Source of the DNA: an uncultured Woeseiaceae bacterium | Lineage (GTDB): Bacteria; Pseudomonadota; Gammaproteobacteria; Steroidobacterales; Woeseiaceae | Direction of reading: 5' to 3' | Length of the DNA stretch: 64,000 nt | NCBI GenBank assembly: GCA_945788625.1 | Contig: CALZMQ010000015.1 | Coordinates: 1-64,000 of the forward strand | Shown here: positions 57,040 through 64,000 of the stretch, piece after piece | Numbering within the stretch: position 1 is the first letter of the stretch | Layout of the letters: each line of letters starts with the position of its first letter | Translations under genes and position numbers: made by a program | The notes under the pieces: generated by a model | The model's input: the letters and a program-made list of their open reading frames with translations, nothing else | Database searches by the model: none | What the model was told of the DNA's origin: nothing

Positions 57040-57060
57040 ATTGGGGGTAGGTGAATGATG

Positions 57061-57078
57061 ACCGCCGAAGGTGGTTCA
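57061..57078. repeat. Degenerate copy of the GGTGGTTCA hairpin
   Basis: ACCGCCGAAGGTGGTTCA, differing by one base from the perfect hairpin segment at 57229-57246. A third related hairpin lies at 62764-62782. May be a small dispersed element. Confidence 0.5.
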
Positions 57079-57148
57079 CAAAATCGCCGGGAGCGAGTTT
57101 GGACGCCGAAGGCGCCCGCAGGGCGAGCGCCAGGGATGGCGCGAGTCC

Positions 57149-57167
57149 ATTCCACCCATCACCACCA
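57149..57167 (+). repeat. tRNA 3'-end repeat, copy 3
   Basis: 19 nt ATTCCACCCATCACCACCA, identical to the last 19 nt of the tRNA. Preceded by unrelated sequence and followed by hairpin H3. 170 bp from copy 2. Confidence 0.8.
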
Positions 57168-57208
57168 AACAAAGAAAGGCACCCCCTCGCGGGGTGCCTT
57201 TTTTGTTT
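57167..57208 (+). terminator. Terminator hairpin after repeat copy 3 (H3)
   Basis: Stem AAAGGCACCCC / GGGGTGCC with further A-T pairs allowing one bulge, loop about 5 nt, then TTTTTTGTTTT. The most terminator-like of the three hairpins. Confidence 0.7.
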
Positions 57209-57224
57209 TCTGGCAATGCGTGAT

Positions 57225-57245
57225 TGAACCACCGAAGGTGGTTCA
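57225..57245. repeat. Hairpin TGAACCACC-GAA-GGTGGTTCA at the 3' end of the giant gene
   Basis: Perfect 9-bp arms with loop GAA. The stop codon of the giant minus-strand gene (57243-57245) lies in this hairpin, and its last codons are made by the next one (GCCCGGC-TTT-GCCGGGC, 57250-57266). A matching hairpin lies upstream of the same gene at 62764-62782. Confidence 0.65.
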
Positions 57246-60200
57246 TCCGAGCCCGGCTTTGCCGGGCGACAGACGCGTGTAGCGCGCCCGTAGCCTCAGC
57301 AAGGGCACAAGTGCCATCACCATTAGTAACAAGGCGCCGCCGGGATACTTCACCGCGTACACGACCGGTGTGAGCGCCCAACGCATGGCCGTCCGCGCGC
57401 CGTCATGCGCGCCAATGAACTCGGCAACAGGCGGAGAGGTGGCGTAATAAAACGCCACCAGCCGCCTGCCAACGGCACTGTGCATCAGACGCTCGTCTCT
57501 GAAATCTCTCAGGACCTGCACTTCAGGCGCCAGGTAGCTGCCGTAGGCTGCGGTCGCGATGAAGCAACGGTCGCTCTCGCTGCCTGTACCGAAAGTGAAT
57601 GGAGCTATCGGTTCTACCATTGTCGGGCCGCCCGGATCGACAACAACGCCATTGATTTCCAGATCACTATCACCGGGGTACTGATTGATGATACCGGTGT
57701 CGGGGCCGCCCGGCAGCTGGCCTTCACGGAGTCGCAGCAGAATGAAATCGGGATCGCCGTCGACGAAATCGGCGCCAACCCATCGGTACGCGTAATGCTC
57801 TTCGCCGAGAATCGGGGTTGGAGTGTAGATGTCCCAATCGAATCTGTAGAGTTCGGGCGGATCGTAGTAGAGATTGTTGTCTGGACCGATATGGACCTCC
57901 TCTCCGTATTTCTGGTAGCTGACCGGACGGGGTGCGCCGTCCCAACCAGTGACATCATAAGACGGCAACTCGATTCGGACCTCGAAGGCGTGTTCACTGG
58001 CATCGGCCGGGCCGCTAACCGTGAAGCCGAAGAACCCGTAGGGGTATTGTTCACGCCATGCGTCGATCTCAGCATCGCTGGGTGGGTCACCGTCTCCGGT
58101 TTCCAGGTACTCGGCCGGGTCGTTGACTCTGACATCCGTCAGACTAACCGGGCTTGCCGGCACACCGGTCTCCGGTGTGGCCACGATCCTGACGTAGTAG
58201 TAATCGTAATCGGGGTCGCTCTCGTCGCGGAAAGTAAACAGGCCGGCGGCGTGTGGGTCCGTGTGGTCGGTGCCAACACATCGCTGGCGATCTCCGTCAA
58301 CGAACGGACACGCACATCGACGCTCGTCCAGACAACGCGGCACGGGCGTGGCGCAGCAAGGGCCCTGCTCAACATCGTCGGGCACACCGTCGTTGTCCGA
58401 ATCGACGACTACCGGACCGGTATCCACTGCTTTGCCGATCAGCCTGGATTGTGCGGCGACGACGCTGCCGACGCTGGTATCCACGGTGACCGTCGCATCG
58501 CTTCGCGTCGTCGTTTCAGAAGAGAACAAGACACAGGCCGCGCGGATTTGTCCGGGTTCCAGGGTCGCTCCGACAAAGGGCTCGCCACTATCCCGAAACG
58601 CGTCGTCGCAGTCCTCTACCAGCAACCAATTGTCGAGGTCGGCGGAGGTCATGCCAATGCTGAGAATCTCCAGGCTCTCGCTGCCGACGTTCTTGATAAC
58701 GATTCCGCGTAGCTCTCGCTCTCCAAGAGGCGGTTCGAAGAGCCAGCGCCGCGGCCAGAGACTGATAATTGCGCCGTCAGGCGCGATACGATGCGCATAT
58801 CTTACTGTCTGGTTGGTCCTGTCCAGGTAGGCAAGATGTTGAGCTCCGTCTCCATCAACATCGAGTTCAACGCTGACCCCAACGTCGCCGTCGTCGTCGA
58901 TGACTTCTGTAGTCATGACGTCAATCACATTCGTAATAATCGGCGTTCCGGCCTGCAGTCGAACTGGTCCATCCAAAAGCGGCTGCGTCGAATACAAAAT
59001 TGCCCCGATAGTAGGATCGTAAAAAGCGACTTGCTGCGACAATTCATAGGCCGGATCGACCGGATCCAACGGCGCCATCGACAGGTGTGCCGCTTCATGC
59101 GAAACCCTTCCGTCTACGCCGTCTGCCGCGTACTCAATCCGCAACGGGGGAAAGTACTCGGCCAACTCCCCGGACAACGGCTCTTCGGGAAGACTATGAC
59201 GAAGGTACCTTAACGCACCGTCCGTCTGATCCAGGAACACTGTCGTCATTACCCGGCAGCCGGCGCCGGGGGTAAACAAGCAGGGCTCGGTTACATTCAA
59301 GTGGGCCGCGGAGCGTGGTGACGCAGCACTTGACGGCCACTCCGCCGCTACGGACCGTACGGTGAGCAGGTCGGGTGGCAGTGACGCGAGCTCTGCGATC
59401 CGGAACATAACTTCCTCACCCTCAAGGTAGCTGCGTCCATAAACGAACCTGTCCGTAAGATCAACGAATCGATTCCAGTAACCGAAATCCAGAGAAAATC
59501 CCTCCTCAATCGTCGTTCGTGCCCACCCTGCGTCTACCGACACCGCAATCCGCGCCTGGGCAGAGTTGGGCGGCGTCGGATCCATTGTGTGGTAGAGGAT
59601 ACGGACGTCGTACGGTGCGACATCGAATACACCCAGGTCGATGTTGCCCACGACGTTCTCTGGTTCTACAACGTCAACCACCTTCCAGAGCTCGCCTGCC
59701 TTTCTTCGGTAGCGAAGCTCACCTTTGGCGGTGTACGCGACATGTACGCTGTCATCGGAGGCGATAACGATCACGCAGTCGTTGCCGCCGAGCAGGTCGA
59801 CATCGGTGTCGATGTCCTCGCGGACCCAGCCCTTGTCCAGGCCCGGTCCCGTTACCGCGTGCACCAGTGCGGGTACGAAGCTCGATGGTGACGAAGGTGT
59901 GTAGTAGCACAAGTGTGCACGTTCCGTGCTGTCAACGGCGATATCGACACTCTCGACCGCCGAGTCGACGACATCGATCTCCCAACGGCCGTGAATCTGC
60001 AGGTCGGCGCTGCCTTCGCCGCTCACGATGACAGCTACGACTCCCTCACCGGGCGAGTTTGACGTGATGTTGAACGCAACTTGCTGTGCGCCGATCTTGC
60101 TGGGTTGGAACGCAATCCCGACGGTACAACTCGAGCCAGGAGCAAGGGCGAGCGACGATGTGTTGCACGGCGGTCCGTCACCTGCCTCGTAATCCACCGT

Positions 60201-62510
60201 GAAGTCGGTAGTGGCGGAGCCGAGTGACATGTCGTTGATACCAAGCGTGCCGGCACCGATGTTGGCAATCCGAACGCTGAGGGTGGGCGAGGGGCCCCCC
60301 GACACCGCCAATTCGCCGAAGTGATGGGCAAGTGGCACGACGTCGATGTCCGGGTCATTGGGTACGAAGTCTGTCAGCGTGTAGTGCAATCGCGCCACAA
60401 AGGCGTCAGTCGAGCCGCCGAGGACTGGTTGTGCTGAGGTGGCCGCGATGCCCGGGAACGACAGCGCATCAGTCTGTCCCGTGACATAGGCATGCATGTC
60501 AGTAACAGCGAGCCCGGGGCCGTAGACTTCGTCGACGCCATTACCGCCGAAATACGTGGACATGTAGTGCACGGTAAGTGTCGGCGACAAACGGGCGAGG
60601 AAGAGGTCCCAACCGTCCGCGGCCGGTATTAGTCCGCCGGTAGTGAAGGGAATGTCGGTCGAGCGTGTCCTGCCGAACAAGATCACCGAATTCGAGTCGT
60701 GAAACTCGACGTCATAGGCGCGGTCAACCTGGCCGCCGCCGATGTAGGTCGCGTTAGTCTGCGTCAGATCGGCGGCATCGAGCCGTGCGACAAACGCGTC
60801 CTCGGCGCCGCCGCACGTGGCGTAAATACCATCAACCGGGTCGATCCAGTCGCCGGAGCCGGCAAACGGGTCCTCGGCGCAGATTGTACCGCCCGCGACA
60901 TAGACATCGGTTCCGGTTGGATCGATGGTAAGGCCGTGACCGAATTCGATTCTCGGCCCGCCGACATAGGTCGCCGCCAACAGATCGGTTAGTGTGTCGT
61001 TCATCCGCGCCACGTATGCGTCGACCTCGCCATTGAAGTCTTCAGGCGGTATGCCGGGGAAATCGCCGATATCCAGAGGCTGACCGGGTTCAAAGCTCGT
61101 CCTGCCCGCCACGTAGACGTCATAAGGCGGCGATGGATGAACGGCGAGCGCATACGCCCAGTCGTCGGCCCGGTTGCCGAGATAGGTCGATGTGAGAATC
61201 GAGAGATCGGGAGTCAACCGCGTCACGAATGCTTCATCGGTGTTCTCGCCATGATTAGGATCGAAAGCCATTGCCGAGATCGGGAAGTCGTTCGACAGCG
61301 TGTGGCCCGCTACATAGATCATGTCCGCCGGGCTGCCACCTACAGCACGGATCGCAACCGCATTGGCGTCGTCCACGTCCGAGCCGCCGAGATAACGCGC
61401 GCCCGTCAGCGTCAGCGTGCTGTCGAGCCTGGCGATGAATGCGTCGGTACCGCCGCCGCGACCGGTGGCAACGCCACTGCTGCCATCGGGAAAGTCGCTG
61501 GAGTCAGTGAGTCCGGCGACGTACACGTCGCCCGATCCCGGATGAACGGCCAGAGATGTCGCCTCATCGGATCCGCCACCTCCAAGGAATGTAGCCGCCC
61601 TGAATTCCGTCAAGTCGGCATCCAGGCGTGCCACGAAGATTTCGGTGTCGCTACCAGCGCGCGCCAAACCCGCGAATCCGGTCGACTCCGTCGAACCCGC
61701 GACGAGTACTTCGCCGCCGATCGCCACGATGGCTTTGCCCTCATCGATGGCGGCGCCGCCAATATAGCTGGCAAGCACCGGGTCGATCAGCAGGTCGTGG
61801 GTCATATCGTAGTCGCCTACCGCGAAACCGTAGCGGTTGTCGGCAACGCGGTACGCCACATCCACGGAATGTCGTTCGCCGTCGATGACCTGATGTGCGA
61901 GGGGGGCGCTGAAATACACGGGACCCGCGAGCGTTTGCAGGGCCAGTCTGCCGTCAGCTTCAACCGCCAGGCTGTCCGCGCCTATTACTTCGGTTACGAT
62001 GGCGCCGGGATTCGCCCCGGGCCGAACGTGAAACAGCTTCTCGACGGTCCTGGCCGATGACCTGAGTTCGACCTCGATGCCTTCGAACACCTCGCCGAAC
62101 GAGACGCTCTCAAACGTGGGGATGTCGGTCCGCCATCTGTCAGGATCGTCACCGACAAAGTGGTTCACCCGGGTAATGGCGAGCGTGGTGCCGACTGGCT
62201 CGCTGTCTACGTCACCCGCAAAGGATTCTCTCAATACGATACGTTGTGGTCCATCAGCGTACGCGGCCGCGAGCGAGAGGACGAGGTCACCGGAGCGAGT
62301 TACGTACACGTCTGCGCCCGGGACAGCGGTGTAATAGCCTACCTCGGCGTTGACCTGTCCCCGGTTCTCGACAAAGGGCATATGAAGCAAAGCGCCCGGC
62401 GCTTTGGCTGCCGGGCGCTTTTTGTGATCTATCGCGCTGTTGATATCTGCATTTATTAATGGTGCCACCAGAAACGTGGCACACGCTAACATCGTGAGCA
62501 GGCGCTTCAT
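57243..62510 (-). CDS. Giant secreted SBBP/propeller protein with CFI-box C-terminus
   Basis: 1755 residues from ATG 62510, chosen because GGAGGTG lies just before it. Signal peptide [21 protein letters not shown]. Next a DUF7948-like segment (about 40-250, [19 protein letters not shown]) and SBBP propeller repeats (about 250-680: repeated DVYVAG and DAFVARL with TYxGG phrases). Then a choice-of-anchor/HYDIN-like Ig segment ([24 protein letters not shown]), a second propeller-like region, another Ig-like part, a TSP3-like [14 protein letters not shown] and a Cys-rich block. C-terminus (from about 1649) is [16 protein letters not shown] ... [11 protein letters not shown], a CFI-box sorting signal, with a membrane segment near 1725 and basic tail. 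Probably cell-surface; ligand unknown. Confidence 0.88.
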   Translation of the reverse strand: MKRLLTMLACATFLVAPLINADINSAIDHKKRPAAKAPGALLHMPFVENRGQVNAEVGYYTAVPGADVYVTRSGDLVLSLAAAYADGPQRIVLRESFAGDVDSEPVGTTLAITRVNHFVGDDPDRWRTDIPTFESVSFGEVFEGIEVELRSSARTVEKLFHVRPGANPGAIVTEVIGADSLAVEADGRLALQTLAGPVYFSAPLAHQVIDGERHSVDVAYRVADNRYGFAVGDYDMTHDLLIDPVLASYIGGAAIDEGKAIVAIGGEVLVAGSTESTGFAGLARAGSDTEIFVARLDADLTEFRAATFLGGGGSDEATSLAVHPGSGDVYVAGLTDSSDFPDGSSGVATGRGGGTDAFIARLDSTLTLTGARYLGGSDVDDANAVAIRAVGGSPADMIYVAGHTLSNDFPISAMAFDPNHGENTDEAFVTRLTPDLSILTSTYLGNRADDWAYALAVHPSPPYDVYVAGRTSFEPGQPLDIGDFPGIPPEDFNGEVDAYVARMNDTLTDLLAATYVGGPRIEFGHGLTIDPTGTDVYVAGGTICAEDPFAGSGDWIDPVDGIYATCGGAEDAFVARLDAADLTQTNATYIGGGQVDRAYDVEFHDSNSVILFGRTRSTDIPFTTGGLIPAADGWDLFLARLSPTLTVHYMSTYFGGNGVDEVYGPGLAVTDMHAYVTGQTDALSFPGIAATSAQPVLGGSTDAFVARLHYTLTDFVPNDPDIDVVPLAHHFGELAVSGGPSPTLSVRIANIGAGTLGINDMSLGSATTDFTVDYEAGDGPPCNTSSLALAPGSSCTVGIAFQPSKIGAQQVAFNITSNSPGEGVVAVIVSGEGSADLQIHGRWEIDVVDSAVESVDIAVDSTERAHLCYYTPSSPSSFVPALVHAVTGPGLDKGWVREDIDTDVDLLGGNDCVIVIASDDSVHVAYTAKGELRYRRKAGELWKVVDVVEPENVVGNIDLGVFDVAPYDVRILYHTMDPTPPNSAQARIAVSVDAGWARTTIEEGFSLDFGYWNRFVDLTDRFVYGRSYLEGEEVMFRIAELASLPPDLLTVRSVAAEWPSSAASPRSAAHLNVTEPCLFTPGAGCRVMTTVFLDQTDGALRYLRHSLPEEPLSGELAEYFPPLRIEYAADGVDGRVSHEAAHLSMAPLDPVDPAYELSQQVAFYDPTIGAILYSTQPLLDGPVRLQAGTPIITNVIDVMTTEVIDDDGDVGVSVELDVDGDGAQHLAYLDRTNQTVRYAHRIAPDGAIISLWPRRWLFEPPLGERELRGIVIKNVGSESLEILSIGMTSADLDNWLLVEDCDDAFRDSGEPFVGATLEPGQIRAACVLFSSETTTRSDATVTVDTSVGSVVAAQSRLIGKAVDTGPVVVDSDNDGVPDDVEQGPCCATPVPRCLDERRCACPFVDGDRQRCVGTDHTDPHAAGLFTFRDESDPDYDYYYVRIVATPETGVPASPVSLTDVRVNDPAEYLETGDGDPPSDAEIDAWREQYPYGFFGFTVSGPADASEHAFEVRIELPSYDVTGWDGAPRPVSYQKYGEEVHIGPDNNLYYDPPELYRFDWDIYTPTPILGEEHYAYRWVGADFVDGDPDFILLRLREGQLPGGPDTGIINQYPGDSDLEINGVVVDPGGPTMVEPIAPFTFGTGSESDRCFIATAAYGSYLAPEVQVLRDFRDERLMHSAVGRRLVAFYYATSPPVAEFIGAHDGARTAMRWALTPVVYAVKYPGGALLLMVMALVPLLRLRARYTRLSPGKAGLG

Positions 62511-62943
62511 GAGGCACCTCCTGTCGACTTGCAAGTTGGGCGCATACCGCGGTTAGTCAGTCAGAGATCGGAGATCACATCAGCACCCGACTAACAGTCC
62601 CTTGTTCGACAGAAGGCCAAATTCCGCCTGTGCGCTTCCGCGTCCCTGATTGCTGGAACCGCATCTTTCCACGATGAATAGTCTCCACTTGCGCCAGGCT
62701 TGACAATTCGGAGATTCACCTATTAGCGCATGTTTTTGTTTACCCGTGTGGCAGGGCGAATCGGAACCACCTGCGGTGGTTCATCTCACCGCCATAAAAA
62801 ATACGCATCCCGAAAACCGACAATTGCCCATTCACCGAATCGGGTGACGCGGTATCATCCGAACTTCCGAACAGGTCCGATTCGTCGCTGGGAATTAATC
62901 GGCCGTTCGCTCAATTTTCGCTATTGTTTCAAGAGTTTACCAT
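62511..62943. other. 433-bp divergent intergenic region with hairpin
   Basis: Lies between the divergent giant gene and the TonB receptor gene. Contains the hairpin at 62764-62782 and a TTGACA at 62700-62705 without a convincing -10 at normal spacing. Other short open frames here show no gene-like features. No RNA gene was recognised. Confidence 0.5.
62764..62782. repeat. Hairpin GAACCACC-TGC-GGTGGTTC upstream of the giant gene
   Basis: Perfect 8-bp arms with loop TGC, followed by ATC as in the copy at 57226-57247. The two lie on either side of the giant gene, about 5.5 kb apart. Perhaps a dispersed element rather than element ends. Confidence 0.6.
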
Positions 62944-64000
62944 ATGCTCAGAATCGCCTCTGTCCTCGTGGTGCTGTTCACACTGACTGCACAGCAAGCC
63001 GCTGCGCAGGCTCTCGAACAAATAACAGTGACGGCCCAGAAACGCAGCGAGTCGCTCAAGGACGTTCCTATATCGATAGCTGCGTTTGACGGCGAAAAAA
63101 TGCGCGATGTCGGCATTCAACGGGCCGAGGACCTCGCTGCGTATGTCCCGAATTTCTCTGTCATTCAGGAACCGCTTGGCGACAAAATAAACATTCGTGG
63201 CATTCAGTCGGGCTCGCAGGCAGGTTTCGAGCAATCGGTCGCCACGTTCGTCGACGATATCTATCGTGGTCGCAGCAGTCAGTCGCGTTGGGCATTTCTC
63301 GACATTGAGCGTGTAGAAGTATTGCGCGGGCCGCAACCGACCTTGTTCGGCAAAAATACTGTGGCCGGCGCGCTGAATATCGTAACAGCGAGACCGACGG
63401 ACGAATTCGAGGGTGAGTTGTCCGTCGCTATCCGGCCTGAATTCGACGCGACGGAGACACAGGCCTATTTGTCCGGCCCGTTCAGCGATCGCGTGCGAGG
63501 CCGCTTGACGTTGTTGAGTCACGAACTGGACGAAGGCTGGGTCGAGAACGTCGTGTACCCGGAAGACAACCCGGCAATCAGCGAATTGTTTTCCCGCGGG
63601 TCTCTCGAATGGGACGTCAATGACGACACCGTCATGTTTCTAAAGTATGAAGCCGGGCAATTCGACACGACAGGGCAACCCTGGGTCCTGGTTGAGCACG
63701 GACCGCTGAGCCAGGTCCTGGCGGTCTTCGGGATTGCGGAAGGCAAAGGTTATCGCGCAGCGATGGGCAACAACGGCTTCGCGCCATTCGGGCTCCCCGC
63801 CGATCCTGTCCTCGATCTGGGCTCCAATAGCCTGTTCGACGGTGATACCCAGGAAGCGGTAATCCAGGTCGAACACAGATTTGACACGGGAGCCACACTC
63901 AACGCCGTACTCGGCTACTCATCCTATGACTACGAGCGCTTCGTGGACGTCGATATGAGCCCGCTGCCGTTGATCCGGTTTGACGATACGGAAGACTTCG
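62944..64000 (+). CDS. TonB-dependent receptor, N-terminal part (3' end outside window)
   Basis: The first 352 codons. Outer-membrane transporter for an unidentified substrate, energised by TonB. Signal peptide MLRIASVLVVLFTLTAQQAAAQ, TonB-box-like ALEQITVTAQKR, then a plug domain: SLKDVPISIAAFDGEKMRDVG, LAAYVPNFSV, INIRGIQSG, ATFVDDIYRGR, VEVLRGPQPTLFGKNTVAGALNIVTARP. The barrel begins about residue 155. Divergent from the giant gene. The gene runs off the window. Confidence 0.95.
   Translation, partial: MLRIASVLVVLFTLTAQQAAAQALEQITVTAQKRSESLKDVPISIAAFDGEKMRDVGIQRAEDLAAYVPNFSVIQEPLGDKINIRGIQSGSQAGFEQSVATFVDDIYRGRSSQSRWAFLDIERVEVLRGPQPTLFGKNTVAGALNIVTARPTDEFEGELSVAIRPEFDATETQAYLSGPFSDRVRGRLTLLSHELDEGWVENVVYPEDNPAISELFSRGSLEWDVNDDTVMFLKYEAGQFDTTGQPWVLVEHGPLSQVLAVFGIAEGKGYRAAMGNNGFAPFGLPADPVLDLGSNSLFDGDTQEAVIQVEHRFDTGATLNAVLGYSSYDYERFVDVDMSPLPLIRFDDTEDF

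Noticed and set aside
56711..57167. CRISPR array or tandem tRNA genes
   Set aside because: Only three repeats with unequal spacing, no cas genes, and copies 2 and 3 lack tRNA 5' halves.
62700..62726. Promoter TTGACA ... TATTAG for the TonB receptor
   Set aside because: Spacing is 15 bp and the site is about 240 bp upstream; not strong enough to list.

Overview
The window reads as chromosomal DNA of a gammaproteobacterium. The housekeeping blocks have gammaproteobacterial order: lptD-surA-pdxA-rsmA-apaG-apaH with divergent amgK-murU; lipB-ybeD-dacA-rlpA-mltB-rodA-mrdA-mreDCB; hemA-prfA; lolB-tRNA(Gln)-prs-rplY-pth-ychF. GatCAB, a Hox-type NAD-linked hydrogenase, a B12-dependent MetH and a TonB-dependent receptor together suggest an environmental, perhaps marine, lineage near Chromatiales/Woeseiales. 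That placement is inference; no rRNA gene is present to fix it.

Layout. 1-0.8 kb: end of thyA and folA (folate/dTMP). 0.8-7.3 kb: minus-strand outer-membrane biogenesis operon. 7.4-9.1 kb: amgK-murU muropeptide recycling. 9.1-18.5 kb: minus-strand lipoate and cell-shape block. 18.7-22.8 kb: gatCAB and hslO. 22.8-28.4 kb: an ArsR-methyltransferase regulator with an operator at its start, then metF and metH. 28.4-33.4 kb: compact hox operon (hoxF, a hoxU-hoxY fusion, hoxH, hoxW). 33.5-36.9 kb: a secreted propeller protein, a TetR gene with a matching operator in its promoter and two more before a small secreted protein, and a membrane-anchored phosphodiesterase-fold protein. 36.9-41.6 kb: moeB-like, ppiB, prmC, cystathionine beta-synthase and a gamma-lyase-family enzyme. 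41.6-47.4 kb: accessory island between prmC and prfA with two unrecognised Cys-rich genes, a membrane XRE regulator, an acyltransferase and a shortened class II amidotransferase. 47.4-55.9 kb: prfA, hemA, a TPR protein, lolB, tRNA-Gln, prs, rplY, pth, ychF. 56-64 kb: a TRIC-family channel, tRNA(CAT) with two extra copies of its 3' end, a 1755-residue SBBP/CFI-box surface protein, and the start of a TonB-dependent receptor.

Working together. The metabolic genes form a methyl/sulfur theme: MetF and MetH remake methionine, the ArsR-methyltransferase probably senses a SAM/SAH-type ligand, and the CBS and gamma-lyase pair moves homocysteine sulfur to cysteine. The Hox proteins would couple H2 and NAD(H). 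The envelope blocks cover LPS insertion, OMP folding, lipoprotein insertion, elongasome and muropeptide recycling.

Most notable: the HoxU-HoxY fusion; a TetR circuit with three matching palindromes; iterated tRNA 3'-end plus hairpin modules; a perfect 76-nt stem-loop abutting the prs stop; absence of ispE from its usual slot; and the orphan genes of the prmC/prfA island.
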